Part shown: positions 21,519 to 32,540 of the stretch, piece by piece
Layout: every line of letters begins with the position of its first letter
Position numbering within the stretch: the first letter of the stretch is position 1
Assembly: GCA_937944945.1 (NCBI GenBank)
Contig: CALEBD010000406.1
Location: forward strand, 1-64,000
DNA from: an uncultured Clostridium sp.
GTDB lineage: Bacteria > Bacillota > Clostridia > Peptostreptococcales > Peptostreptococcaceae
Direction of reading: 5' to 3'
DNA: 64,000 nucleotides
Translations under genes and position numbers: made by a program
The notes under the pieces: generated by a model
Told to the model about the DNA's origin: nothing
Seen by the model: the letters and a program-made list of their open reading frames with translations, nothing else
Databases searched by the model: none

Positions 21519-21856
21519 TGCTTTCTTGTTTTAATTAATCCATAATTTCCTTTCTTTAATCTAGTAGTAGGAATCCATCCATTATCTAGAATAGATCTAT
21601 GTCCACTTGGTTTATGTATCTTAGCTCCATCTTCGTGTTTCCATTTAGCCGCGTTTCTAGCAAAGTTAGCACGCTTCTTCTGAAGAGGAGTAGCATTAGG
21701 ATTGTTTAGTACAGATTTAGCATGTTCCTGTACAGACTATCCTGCAGCCTTAGCAGAGGCAGTAAATTTACCTTTGTTTTTCTCTTTAATATGAATGCCT
21801 GACCCGTTTTTAAAAATTGGACATCCAAATGTTACCATTTTTGTCATATTAGACAT
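21515..21856 (-). CDS. conserved crAss-like phage protein (113 aa)
   Basis: Starts MSNMTKMVTFGCPIFKNG; centre KGKFTASAKAAG-Q-SVQEHAK with the Gln encoded by TAG, then LQKKRANFARNAAKWKH. The KGKFTA...SVQ...RANFARNAAKW pattern is one I associate with small basic proteins of crAss-like phages. First gene of the reversed island. Role unknown; the basic character would suit nucleic acid or capsid binding. Confidence 0.7.
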
Positions 21857-21970
21857 TTTTAATATAATATATTATTTATTGATTTGTATCTTACAAAGAA
21901 TATTAATATACTTGAAAAGTATCAAATAAATATAGATAAATGTGATAAATGATTAAATGAATTATGACTA

Positions 21971-22885
21971 ATGGACAAAAGTAAAATTACAAAACAAAAT
22001 GGGAACATAGCTTTCGAAGAGGAAGCTCATATTTATTATGATGTTACAAAGCCAGAACAGAAATTTATATCTGTAACGACTTTAATTCATTCTTTCACCC
22101 AACCCTTTGATAAAGAGTTCTGGTCAGCTTATAAAGCACTAGAGAAACTTCTACCTAAAGAAGATTGGGCTATCGAGAAAAAATCTCTGCTGAATACTAA
22201 GAAATTTGACAAAGTTCTACTTGAACTTCATAACATTACAGAAGACGAGTTTAATAAAGAACAACAAGCTATCTTAGATGCATGGGATATGGAGAACAGA
22301 AACTCTTGCGAGAGAGGAACTAGAATCCATGCAGATTTGGAAAACTCTTTTTACAAAAAGAAGAAGGATATAGATCTAAGTAAATATCAAATAGGTGGTA
22401 AGTTTGAGTGTATAAAAGACTATAACAATCTAGATTTGGAGAATGGGGTATATCCTGAGTATCTAATCTCTAGAGTATCTGAGGACGGAAAACTAAGAAT
22501 AGCTGGACAAATTGACTTATTAGTTAAAAGAGGTAATAAGATAATTATTGGCGACTGGAAGACTAATAAAAAAATAGAAACAAAGAGTTTCTTTAATTCT
22601 AAAACTAAGACATCAGTTAAGATGAAGTATCCTCTAAATAATTTAGATGATGTTAATTATTGGCATTATACCCTTCAGCTAAGTACTTACGCCTGGATGA
22701 TTCAGAAGAAAAACCCAGAATTTGAAATTGAAGACTTAGTTTTAGTACACTTCGACCACAGTGACAACATGACAGTATATCACTTACCATATTTAAAAGA
22801 TGAAGTAATAAGAATGCTTTCTTTTTACAAGAAAGAATCTATATTGGCAGAAAATAAAAAGAAACGTCAACGTATTGAATATTAA
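21971..22885 (+). CDS. PD-(D/E)XK nuclease (RecB/Cas4-like)
   Basis: 304 aa starting MDKSKITKQNGNIAFEEE. A conserved RGTRIHADLENSF segment (residues about 114-128) matches the first RecB-family motif, followed by GQIDLLVKRGNKIIIGDWKTN (motifs II and III: D and D-W-K) and QLSTYAWMI (motif IV, Q-x3-Y). These phage nucleases act in recombination or degrade DNA. No in-frame TAG, in contrast to the packaging genes to the right. Confidence 0.85.
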   Translation: MDKSKITKQNGNIAFEEEAHIYYDVTKPEQKFISVTTLIHSFTQPFDKEFWSAYKALEKLLPKEDWAIEKKSLLNTKKFDKVLLELHNITEDEFNKEQQAILDAWDMENRNSCERGTRIHADLENSFYKKKKDIDLSKYQIGGKFECIKDYNNLDLENGVYPEYLISRVSEDGKLRIAGQIDLLVKRGNKIIIGDWKTNKKIETKSFFNSKTKTSVKMKYPLNNLDDVNYWHYTLQLSTYAWMIQKKNPEFEIEDLVLVHFDHSDNMTVYHLPYLKDEVIRMLSFYKKESILAENKKKRQRIEY

Positions 22886-22887
22886 TT

Positions 22888-23103
22888 ATGACACTAGAGG
22901 AAATAGAAGAAAGATGGAAAATATGTAGACGCTGTCCAATATGTAATCAAGAAGATGCAATATGTAATGGACAGTTGTATTTAAATCCAGAAAACAATGA
23001 CATAAGTATTGGTCCAAAAGAAGGATATATAAAAGGATGCGGATGTCTACTGGAATTAAAGATACCTAATGAGAAGAAGCATTGTCCTGCGAAGAAATGG
23101 TAA
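22888..23103 (+). CDS. zinc-ribbon protein 1 (71 aa)
   Basis: C-x2-C pairs at both ends (CRRCPIC near 12; CGCLLELK; HCPAKKW at the end). The C-terminal C-x-C-L-x-x-K...HCP-x-x-KW block recurs in the next gene. 3 nt after the nuclease stop, so co-transcribed. Confidence 0.65.
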   Translation: MTLEEIEERWKICRRCPICNQEDAICNGQLYLNPENNDISIGPKEGYIKGCGCLLELKIPNEKKHCPAKKW

Positions 23104-23420
23104 ATAATTTATTACTATATGGGACTCCAGTAATGGCTAACCCTACTAAGGCTTATATACTTATGACTCAAGAACCTACTGAAAAGATGTCAAAGAAATG
23201 GATTAAAGCAATATTTACTAAACCTTTAGTAATATTGAAGAGTATATATTTCCATATATTTGGAATTAATCAAGATTTAGCAACCACAAGATTAAATATT
23301 TGTAATACTTGTCCTCATAAATTACAGACTTCATTTGGAGAAGTATGTGAGGAGTGTGGTTGTATACTAGAGAACAAAACTAGAATAGAAGATGAACATT
23401 GTGATTTATGTAAATGGTAA
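23097..23420 (+). CDS. zinc-ribbon protein 2 (107 aa)
   Basis: Starts MVNNLLLYGTPVMANP at 23097, overlapping the previous gene by 7 nt. The C-terminal 50 residues hold NICNTCPHK...CEECGCILENKTRIEDEHCDLCKW, the same four-Cys domain as the preceding gene, preceded by a helical region. The domain is seen in many phages and probably binds zinc; partner unknown. Confidence 0.65.
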   Translation: MVNNLLLYGTPVMANPTKAYILMTQEPTEKMSKKWIKAIFTKPLVILKSIYFHIFGINQDLATTRLNICNTCPHKLQTSFGEVCEECGCILENKTRIEDEHCDLCKW

Positions 23421-23428
23421 AATGAATT

Positions 23429-24031
23429 ATGGAAACTTTAAGAACAGAATTGAACAGTAATGAGAAACTAGCACTAGCTATAACTGGTATGGAAGGTACA
23501 GGACAGCACCTTATAGTAAATGGAGAAGCTGCAGATAAAACTTTATTAAGAGAAAAACAGGAAAGATTCAATACAGCAGTAGATGAATTAGAAGATAAAT
23601 TCTCTAAACATAATGCAGCTTTAGAATCTTACGCCAAATCATTATCTGAGGATACGAATGGTGTAGAAATTATGCCTATGTATGGGTATGCATTAATTAA
23701 ACCTTTCGAACAAAATCCGTTTCAAAAAATTAAAACTACTAAGAGTGGATTAATTACAGACTTAGGTGGATTTGCTCCAACATATAAATCTAATGAAACA
23801 GGAGAAATAGAAGAAGAACAACAATTTATTAAAGTGGGTACTGTTATTGAGGTCGGGCACAAGTGTGAGTTCCTAAAACCTGGAGATATAGTATTCTATA
23901 CAATAGCTAGCGAGTGCATGGTTCCGTTCTACAAGTTTGGATTTGTTGTAGTTAATGAGAACAGAATTATGGCTGTAGTTAACGAAAATCTAACTGAAAG
24001 AAGAAACGAATTGAAGTATGGAAACAATTGA
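23429..24031 (+). CDS. GroES-like co-chaperonin fold protein
   Basis: 200 aa. Residues 1-75 are helical; from about 77 the sequence YGYALIKPFEQN...KSGLITDL...KVGTVIEVGHKCEFLKPGDIVFY...RIMAVV follows the Cpn10 plan (L-x-K-P, a loop with SG-(L/I)-I, G-x-V-x-x-V-G, GD-x-V, a final I-x-A-V). A phage co-chaperonin would help fold the capsid protein with host GroEL, as T4 gp31 does. The fold is inferred from motifs only. Confidence 0.6.
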   Translation: METLRTELNSNEKLALAITGMEGTGQHLIVNGEAADKTLLREKQERFNTAVDELEDKFSKHNAALESYAKSLSEDTNGVEIMPMYGYALIKPFEQNPFQKIKTTKSGLITDLGGFAPTYKSNETGEIEEEQQFIKVGTVIEVGHKCEFLKPGDIVFYTIASECMVPFYKFGFVVVNENRIMAVVNENLTERRNELKYGNN

Positions 24032-24242
24032 TGAAAAAGTTTATTTTAAGCCTGGGGATTGTGTTACTTTACGGTAGTGTAAAGTAATGCATTCTCCAGT
24101 TATGCTTGTTCTAAGAAGAGAAGCAGCTTTATTTAAAGATAACCAAGGATTACGAGGATTAAGATGTAGATGGTTTACTGATTCCGGACTTATGTAGGAA
24201 GCAGTGTTTAATACTAAGGATTTAATTAAAGTAGAAGAGTAA
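24018..24242 (+). CDS. YodC-like (DUF2158) protein (74 aa), TAG read as Gln
   Basis: Starts METIDEKVYFKPGDCVTL; GD-x-V-x-L near residue 14, SPVM-x-V near 28 and C-R-W-F later match the DUF2158 pattern (GD-x-V-x-L...GGPxMxV...C-x-WF). Two TAG codons. Overlaps the GroES-like gene by 14 nt. Confidence 0.55.
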
Positions 24243-25369
24243 TGGCTAAAGTGTAGTTTGACCCTGAATTGATGCGTAATATCAAAATTATTTACGGAGA
24301 TGCGGACTTAGATGAGAGAACCTTGAGGTAGTTGCATTAGACTTGGGCAACTAATCCAGACATTATTAGAAGAACCGCACAATAGAAAATGCCTAAGTTA
24401 CAAGAGGCATATTTTGATGCTCCAGAAATGCCTTCATTACCCACAAGATTAGAACCTCTTCCTACTGCTGAAATAGCTTAGGATGATTTAAGAGGTGTTA
24501 AAGATTTTAAGACAGCTTTTAGGGTTGCTAGAGAGAGAGGACTAAAACAGTTTATGTGGGGAAATTCTGTATATACTACAGACTTAGGACAGCCTTCAAG
24601 TAAGCCTAAACAACCTTCTACCATTCAGATTCCTTAGTCAGATACTTAGATTAGTATAGAAGCTCCAGACCTAATTGCTACAACAAAAGGAACTACTTGG
24701 GGTAGAGGAATACCAACTATTACAGGAGGCAGTTAGCCAGCTAGTGAATAGACAAGAGCCAAGTAGCCTTCAAGTAAGCCTAAAGTAAATCCTGTACAGG
24801 CCACCAGTAGATATACTATGGGAAATACAGTACAAGGAGGAGATTTTGGGATACATAGGGGGTTATAGAGATTATTTAATTATCTTGGAGATGTATGGAA
24901 TTCTAGAAAATCAGAAGCTAAACCATTAACATTATCTCCGGGACATACAACTAAATTTCAACAAGGAGGAACAATGAATAATCAACAAGAATTACAAAAA
25001 GCGTTTGTGGCATATTTAATATAGGATGCGCAGTCATAGGGAGTTCAGATATAGTCTGAACAGGATTTACAAGCTTATGCTGAACAATTAGGTGAAGACG
25101 GCATTAAAGCTAAGTATCAGGAATTTATGCAGAAAATGCAAGGAGGAGTAATGGCTAGGCTTGGAGCTAAGCTTGAGTATTATAAGAAGCTAAAAGGAGT
25201 ATGTCCAGAAGGAGAAGAGCTTGTATATTTTAAGCAAGGCGGTAGAATCTGTAAAGCTTGCCAGAAAGCACAAAAAGGAACTAAAGTTACTAAGAAAGCT
25301 AATGAAGTTGATAAATTTAAGGCAGGAAGAGCTTAGTATAAGAAAGATATGAAATCTGCTAGAGACTAA
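24242..25369 (+). CDS. Gln-rich phage structural-type protein, TAG read as Gln
   Basis: 375 aa to TAA, with about 15 TAG codons. Order: N-terminal helical part (MAKVQFDPELMRNIKIIYGD), a Pro/Ser/Thr-rich linker, a QQGG turn, then a Gln-rich helix and KMQGGVMARLGAKLEYYKKL...CPEGEELVYFKQGGRICKAC, a C-terminal basic domain with C-x2-C. The K-QGG-R-x-C-K-x-C motif is shared by crAss-like virion-associated proteins. The TAA at 25367-25369 may not be the true end (see 25370-25552). Just upstream of the terminase genes. Confidence 0.75.
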
Positions 25370-25552
25370 GCCTCAAGAGATTCTATATCAATCAATAAAT
25401 ACAATGATTAGGAAACTATGGCCAATAAAGGACATAAGGGTAATTTCCAGGGAGGAAAATGGGTTCCTGACAGAAAACAATATGCTAAGAAAGACGCTTG
25501 TGGCTCAAAAATGAAAGTCAATAAGTGCGGTTCCAAAATGAAAAAGAAATAA
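25370..25552 (+). other. in-frame coding extension after TAA
   Basis: The frame of the gene at 24242 continues for 60 codons after TAA (25367-25369) without TAA or TGA. The protein reads ASRDSISINKYNDQETMANK then a Lys/Gly/Cys-rich tail with GKWVPDRKQYAKKDACGSKM. The DSI-x-x-NKY-x-DQE element and the CGSKMKKK end look like the true C-terminus of this family. Either UAA is read here (a UUA-anticodon tRNA exists at 16678), or a short separate gene starts at ATG 25418. Confidence 0.55.
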
Positions 25553-25583
25553 TAAGATTATCTAATGTGTATGATAATGATTA

Positions 25584-26150
25584 ATGATTATGAATGTATT
25601 TAACTATAACACTTTAACTAAATAGCTAGAAATAAATGAACCAGAGATATTGCTAGTTAAGGAATTTAAGGCTTTAATCTAGAGGGATAAATCTGCAGAA
25701 AAGGATAGAGCTACTAGAGAACTATCTTACATTTATTTAGCTATAGACTGGAAAAGTCCGTACAGTTAGTATTCGGAACATGAACGACATGACGAAGCTA
25801 TTAGTGATTCTGGATTGACAGAGTCAGAATTTAATGACCCTATATTTAGAGAAGCTTGTAGGAAATACAGAGCGTTACAAGATTCAAACAAGTCAATAAA
25901 ATTACTGGAAGCAGCTAAAAGGGCTGCAGACTAGTTTATTGATTATTTTGAAACTATTGTAGATTTAAATGAGCGTGATAATAACGGCAAGCCAGTATTC
26001 CAGGCTGAAAAAGTAATGAAGGAAATGGCTACTCTTCACAAAGTTCATGAAGAACTCATAACACTAGAAGACTAGGTTAAGAAAGAACTTACTGAACAAT
26101 CTACTGTTAGAGCTGGAGCTGTGGATGGTTTTGACCCAGGAGACTTTTAA
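25584..26150 (+). CDS. phage protein upstream of TerL, small-terminase candidate
   Basis: 188 aa, four TAG codons read as Gln. Helical, with EFKALIQRDKSAEKDRATRELSYIYLAIDWKSPY, a pattern of the gene just before TerL in crAss-like phages. Its place suggests a small terminase or packaging accessory, but no DNA-binding motif is evident. Ends 2 nt before TerL. Confidence 0.55.
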
Positions 26151-26152
26151 TT

Positions 26153-28516
26153 ATGCCAAGAAAAAAGATATTACCTGAAGAAATATAGAATATTGTAGAT
26201 TAGGTAAGAGAAAAAGAATAGAAAGAGGATGCTAAAGAAGCTAGAGAATTAGTATAGAAAATAAGAGAGGAAAGGGTCAGAAATTCTGACTATTGGGATG
26301 TTAAAATAGGAGATAAAATAGAAGTATTTGACCCTACCTTATCTTATGAAATAACTGGATACAGACCTATTGACGAAACTCATGGATTGGACTTTAATCC
26401 AGATTGGTTTACCGAGACTAGGGAAGTATATAAACGAACTGGTCAATACTGTCCCTACCTTAGAGATAGTAAACGGTACAACGAATTTTGGAAAGAGCAA
26501 TATAGAAGATGTAAGTATGGAATGACAGTTAATGGGTACACCATTACTGGAGATAATTACTTCTTCTTAAATTTCTATTAGTTACCTACTATTGACTAGT
26601 AGAAAGCCTCTGGTGAGGGTACTGATAATGACTTCCCAATATTCTTTGCATCACATTATATGTTCTTTCATTATCTATAGATGGCTAGAGTGCTACACAA
26701 GCACGCAGCTTTAATGAAAGCTCGTTCTATTGGATTCTCTGAAATAAACGCCTCTCTTTCTGCTCGTATGTACTCTGTTATTAGAAGAAGTAGGGTTATG
26801 ATTACTTGCTTTAATGATACCTTCCTTAAGGGTACCTTTAGTAAGTTTGATAATGCTCTTACATTCTTAAATACCTGTACTGGAGGAGGATTTTTTAAAT
26901 TGCGACTTATTGACCAGGATTTGAGAAAGAAATCAGGTAAACAAATCAAAATAAATGGTTAGTTTGAAGATGTAGGATTTAAATCTGAGGTTGTAGCAAT
27001 TAACGGAGCTAAACCATCTAATATTCGTGGAGACCGTGTAGATTTATTAATATATGATGAAGCTGGTTCCTGGCCTGGACTTGATACCGCTGTGGTACAA
27101 GGTCAAGAACTTTGTGAAGTTCAAGGTATGCCTCGTGGAACAATGTTGTTTGGAGGTACTGGCGGTGATATGGGTGCTCCTCTAGAGGGCTTAAAAAAGA
27201 TTTACTATAATCCAAGAGCATATAAGATTCTTCCATTTAGACATAATTGGACTTAGGATGGGACTACTATAGAGAGTGGATTCTTTATTCCATACTTTAT
27301 ACAATCTTTGAATCCAGAATTTATGGACCACAGAGGAGTATGTAATACTGTGGAATATAAGAAATTCTTATAGGAGGAGCGAGATAATCTGTTAGCTGTA
27401 CCAGAAGACTACCTAAAGAAATGCGCTGAACGTTGTTGGAATGCAGAAGAAGCATTTAATCTAGAAGGTGTTAATAAGTTTAATAAAATTTTAGTTGCCG
27501 AATAGATAGCTAATATAAGACTTAAACAAATTGGCCCAAGACCCGAATGTGGTTATATTGATTATTTTTACAAAAATAATAAACATACTTAGGATAATAT
27601 TGATGGTTTTAAATGGATTCCTAACAGCAATGGCAAAGTAAAAATTCTAGAGCATCCAATATGGTCTGACTTATATAAAGAACAAATGGAAAAGCTTAGA
27701 TAGGAGGCAGAAGATAATGGCTAGGATTTTGAAGTTCCAGTTTATAAAGAGATGCGAGACTTATATGTAGCAGGTATAGACGGTATTGATATTGGAGCGA
27801 ATTAGACTTCTAAGGAAACCAGAGACCCGTCTGATTTCTGCATAACGATTAAGAAACGTGCGTTTGGTATGAATGACCCTCAGTATGTTGCTATGTACAA
27901 GGATAGACCTGGAGACATCAGAGAAGCCTATAAAATAGCTATGTGTTTAGCTCGCTATTATAATTGTAAAATAAATATAGAAGCTACTCGTATGGGTATG
28001 GTTACTTGGGCTAGAGAAAAAGGATGCCTTAACTATTTTATGAAGCGCCCAAGAGCTACTCTAACTGACGTTAGAAATGGAACTACTAAATAGTATGGAA
28101 CTCCTGCTACAAAAACTATAATCGAATAGCATACTGATTTAACAGCCGCCTTTATAGAAGACTATTGCCATACTATATGGTTCGAAGAAATGTTAGACCA
28201 ATTTACTGGATATAATGATGAGAATAAAGGTAAATTCGATATTGTAGCCGCTGTAGGTATGACTGAGTTAGCAGACCAAGAGCTATCAGGAAGACAGCCC
28301 GTACTTGTGGAGAAAGAAGTTGAATAGTTCCAAGATTTTGGTTACTATTACGACGAGAGAGGAATTAAAAGATTTGGAGTTATTCCAACTAAGAAAACTC
28401 CTGAACTTAATATGCAAAGAAACGAATATGATGACCCATACAGAGTTGAAACAAGTGATCCTAGAATATATGAGGGACTTGTACAAAATGGAGTATATAG
28501 GCGGACTAGATATTGA
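26153..28516 (+). CDS. terL: terminase large subunit
   Basis: 787 aa with nearly 20 TAG codons read as Gln. Deviant Walker A KARSIGFSE near residue 190, Walker B LLIYDEAG near 299, a coupling-type FGGTGGDMG, and nuclease residues in VAGIDGIDIG near 542 (RNase H fold Asp). It packages genome DNA into the procapsid. The 3' end overlaps the next gene by 89 nt. The unbroken homology across TAG codons is strong evidence for recoding. Confidence 0.93.
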
Positions 28517-28766
28517 GAGTTTAGACCCAGTTGGGTATAAAGTCTCTTTTAACTTTGATAGGTCAGAAATGCCATTAGTAATAATAGCAGATTTACCAGA
28601 CGAAGAATTTCTGCCATTTATTAAGGAAGAATTAAGAAGTAGGAAGTTACAAAGAGTTAAGTATTATAACGCTACTAAACTTCCTCCAGAACAACATAAT
28701 TTATGTTATGAAAGAGAAGGAATTGATAGACAAGACAAACGAGGCTATTGCGGAACTTGTATATGA
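28428..28766 (+). CDS. hypothetical protein between TerL and portal (112 aa)
   Basis: Starts MMTHTELKQVILEYMRD in a different frame, 89 nt inside the end of TerL; overlaps portal by 59 nt. Contains DPVGYKVSFNFDRSEMP and IADLPDEEFLPFIKEEL, a conserved pattern at this site in related phages. A later ATG (28470 or 28488) would cut the overlap. Function unknown. Confidence 0.65.
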   Translation: MMTHTELKQVILEYMRDLYKMEYIGGLDIESLDPVGYKVSFNFDRSEMPLVIIADLPDEEFLPFIKEELRSRKLQRVKYYNATKLPPEQHNLCYEREGIDRQDKRGYCGTCI

Positions 28767-30879
28767 TAAGTATGAGTTACAGAAAGCTTATAATTATTAT
28801 AATGGTAAAAGAGATCCTGAATAGTTCCGTTATCTGGAAGAAAACTTCGGAATAGGTAGCCCCACTTCGGTAGAGTTTACGCCTTTATTAAAGAAACACG
28901 TAGATGCTCTAGTTGGAGAATATTTAGGAACTCCTATACTTCCGAAAATTTCTTGCAAAGATTCAGATACTATCAGTAATATAACAAGAGAAAAATAGCT
29001 AGAAATAACCAAGGGAATAGTAAAGTTTTTGAAAGACCATTTAAGTAATTCAATTCTTAAGTTTATTGATGGCAAGGATATTACTGATAAAGCTGTAAAG
29101 ACTTAGTTAGATAAAATTATATAGGATATTGACCAATCCTTTATTTCTCAATATGAAATTGCAGCTTAGAATATAGTACATTATATTATGCAATCCAGAG
29201 AAACCGATTTAATTACTAAGTTACGTTAGTTACTAACAGACTTATTAATTACTGGTTATACATTCTTTAGAGTGAAATCATCGGCTTCTGGAACTAATAT
29301 TGAAATAGAGGTATTAAACCCACTTAATACATTTGTTGATAGAAATCCAGAATCTCCATATGTAAGGAACTCATATAGAGTTGTAGTAAGAAAGTGGATG
29401 AGTAAGAGTTAGATTTTAGCTAAATATGGCAAAGAAATATCTAGAGAAGATTTAAGAAGACTAAAAGATGAATGGCGAGCTGATGATTCAGCTGCTGTTT
29501 ATAGAAGAGTATATGGAGATACTTGTACAGTAGTAAATGAAGATTAGAATCATGAAACCATTCCCGGCTATCCAGACAATGAATATAGTGCTCATAGGTT
29601 CTAGTTAATCCCAGTCTATGATGTTGAATGGATTGAAACAGATGATGATTTTGTGATGTAGAGATACAATACTATCAGAATAGGAGAAGAGATATATATT
29701 CTTAGAGGATTAGACAAGACTGTTATGAGGTCTAAAGATAATCCCAACTTCTGTTCTTTATCGGTAAATGGAGTATATTTCTTAAATCGCTCTTAGTAGC
29801 CTTATTCTCTTATATTAAAATGTGCACATCTGTAGGATAGATACGACTTATTAAACTATTATAGAGATAATCTAATAGCTAATAGTGGTACTGCTGGAGT
29901 TATTATGGATATGTCTCTGTTGCCTACCAACTTAGGAGTTAAATGGCCAGAACGAGTACAAAAATGGTTAGCTTATAAAAAAGGTGGTATCATGTGGATA
30001 GACTCAAGCCAAGAAGGTAGGAATGACGGACAGCAAGCTCCAAACTAGATATATAACGGATTTGATGATACCTTAAAAGCATAGGCTGTATAGGCTATTG
30101 AATTAGCTATTCAATCAGTAGAACAAACTACATCATCAATAACTGGAGTATTTAGGGAACGACTTAACGGTATAGAAACTAGAGATGCAGTTACTAATAT
30201 TAAGTAGGGAGTAGCTAACTCGTATATAGTAACTAAGCACTATTTTTAGCAGATGGATTTAATAACCTGCGAGATACTACTAGATAGTCTTAATTAGGCT
30301 AAAGTTACTTATAAGAAAGGATTAACTGGAACTATTATACTTGGGGATAAATATCAACAGATATTTACAGCACTTCCTGAGTATTTTACTGTTACTGACT
30401 ACGATATTCATATTACTGCTAGTTCAGAAGTGATGGAAGATCTATAGACTATAAAAGCAATCATTCCAGAGTTCGTAAAAAGTCAACAGATGGATCCAGA
30501 TATTATTTTTGAGGCTCTTACATCTAAGAGTCTGACAGACCTTAAATATAAGGTTAAGAAAGCTGTTCAAGTTCGCAAAGAGGAAAATAATCAGCTTCAG
30601 CAACTACAAGAAAAATTAGAAGAAACCTCTCAATAGGCTTAGTAGTTACAGCAAGAATTATAGAAAGCTCAGCAAAAGATTGAAAGCTTAGATGAATAGA
30701 GACTGGGATTAGAATAGTAGAAGATGCAGTTAGAATATAAAGTTAACTGGCTTAAAGCTCAGTCTGATTCTACTTATAAAGATAGACAAATGGATATTGA
30801 AGAAAAAAGAACTGAAATAGAGTTGGCTTAGCTTCATGATGGAAATTCATATAATGACAAAATAAGACAAATACATTAA
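28708..30879 (+). CDS. portal protein
   Basis: 723 aa with about 30 TAG codons. Starts MKEKELIDKTNEAIAELVY; the N-terminal ELQKAYNYYNGKRDP-Q-FRYLE and the central LKCAHL-Q-DRYDLLNYYRDN and ERLNGIETRDAVTNIKQGV segments match the crAss-like portal layout. The C-terminal 130 residues are Gln/Lys/Glu coiled coil with many TAGs in a row. Forms the dodecameric vertex for DNA passage. It follows TerL as expected. Confidence 0.9.
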
Positions 30880-30880
30880 T

Positions 30881-31609
30881 ATGGCAACTGGAACAATTGT
30901 ATACAACAAAGATTAGTAGTAGATTTATCCTATCTCTGATGGGACAGTAATTATAAGTAATGCTTCCGGTTCTAAATCAAATGTAGAAGACGACTTAAAA
31001 AAATTATTTAAGTAGGTATCAGATTTATCCGGTTCAAGTGAAGCAGTTAATAGTATTATTATTAAAATACATTATCTCCCTGCTAATACTGCCGATGAAT
31101 CTGAAATAAAACTATCAAGTAAGTAGTGGTCTGATACTTTTGAGCTTCCAACAGAAGAGAATCCATATATATGGAAAAGAACTAAATTTACTTTTTAGGG
31201 AGCTGATGAATCATAGGGAACTACTATCTATGAAATAGTAGCGAGTGATGTCTCTACTATTATATAGACTATATATACTAGAACCGAGGGAATAACACCA
31301 GTTATAGAGTATAAACAAAAAACGAATGAAAAAGGAGATCCTCTCTATATAGATTCTGACGGGAGAGAAACCACAGAAGTAACCTCTATTAAAGCCTATG
31401 ACTATAACTACTACTGGAATGGACAGCCCTCCTCTGGGATTGATAAATTACCTCCTACTCCAGATGGATAGTCTTATACCTGGACTGACTATCCACAAGA
31501 TATTAGTTTATCTTTTACTTCTGTTTTTATGTCTAGACGTATAAAGCAATCTGGAAAGTGGGGACCTTTTTCTACACCAGCTCAATACGGTCAATGGCCT
31601 AACACTTAA
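30881..31609 (+). CDS. virion-type protein (242 aa), TAG read as Gln
   Basis: Begins MATGTIVYNKD with three consecutive TAGs (QQQ) near residue 12. Two similar beta-rich domains with WSDTFELP and WTDYPQDISL motifs and tyrosine-rich loops suggest an appendage or fibre base protein. 2 nt after portal. Confidence 0.6.
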
Positions 31610-31621
31610 TATTATTGCAAT

Positions 31622-32353
31622 ATGGAATTTAGTATTGATATACATACCCAAATTAATGGGGAAATACTGATAGAAGATTTCTCAAAAGAATATGGCTAGT
31701 ATATTGATGAAGATGTAGAGGTAGTAACTTCTTACGACTCCTATAAGTATAGTGAGAGTGCTACCTTGAATACTATCATCAAAGTTAGTATAAGCGATGC
31801 TACTCTGATAGATGTCCTACTTAATGACCATACAGAAGACTTAGACTCGTGTATGTTTAAGGTCAAGGATGATGGTTATTACGTAGTAGACCATATCATT
31901 ATTCCTAATATGAAATGGTATGAAAATTCATCGGACGAATACAAGGAATACTATGAGACTATCTATGTTACTGATGGAGAAAAATTATATAAAGAAGTAG
32001 AAGGTAAGCTAGAAGAGTGTACAGTTAAAGAAGTTCTTGAACGAAACATAGAAGGAACTACTATAAAAAAATGTAAGGTAGATGTTTTCTTTACAGGAAA
32101 CTTGTAGTAGTGTTACATTAATTATTGTAAGAAACTCTTTGATGCTTTACTAAATAAGTGTCTAACTAGAGATTAGGAAGGAGATATATTTGCTCGAGAT
32201 TTCATATGGATGACTCTTAACATTATAGATTATTTAATATGCTTTAAACAATTCATGGAGGCTGAAAGATTACTAGCGATGTTCCGTACCTGTGGAGGAT
32301 TCTGTGACAATCACCACCATGGACATAAACGTATAGGTTGTGGATGCTCTTAA
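31622..32353 (+). CDS. virion-associated protein with Cys/His C-terminus (243 aa)
   Basis: Starts MEFSIDIHTQINGEIL; beta-rich front, helical middle (C-Y-I-N-Y-C-K-K), and a C-terminal CGGFCDNHHHGHKRIGCGCS that could bind metal. Several TAG codons. Related proteins occur in this position in Bacteroidales phages, but the role is unknown. Confidence 0.6.
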
Positions 32354-32540
32354 GAGAAAGGCTATTAAAAGGTATGAGGATTTTCTAAGAAAACTCAAAA
32401 AGGGATATAAACCAGATTATCAAGATATTCTTAATCTAATTTGTTTTATTAACCTACCTGTAAGACTAGATAATCACGAATTTATTAAATAGCAATTATT
32501 AAACTAGAATGATACAGTCTATTTACACTTCGGTAAGTAA
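32319..32540 (+). CDS. small basic protein (73 aa), TAG read as Gln
   Basis: Starts MDINVQVVDALKRKAIKR inside the end of the previous gene, ends within the start of the next. Basic helical N-terminal half. Function unknown. Confidence 0.5.

Noticed and set aside
26153..30879. Chains of broken ORFs read as pseudogenes under the standard code
   Set aside because: Breaks are TAG only, never TAA or TGA, at Gln-like positions, and the joined proteins are TerL and portal; recoding explains them.
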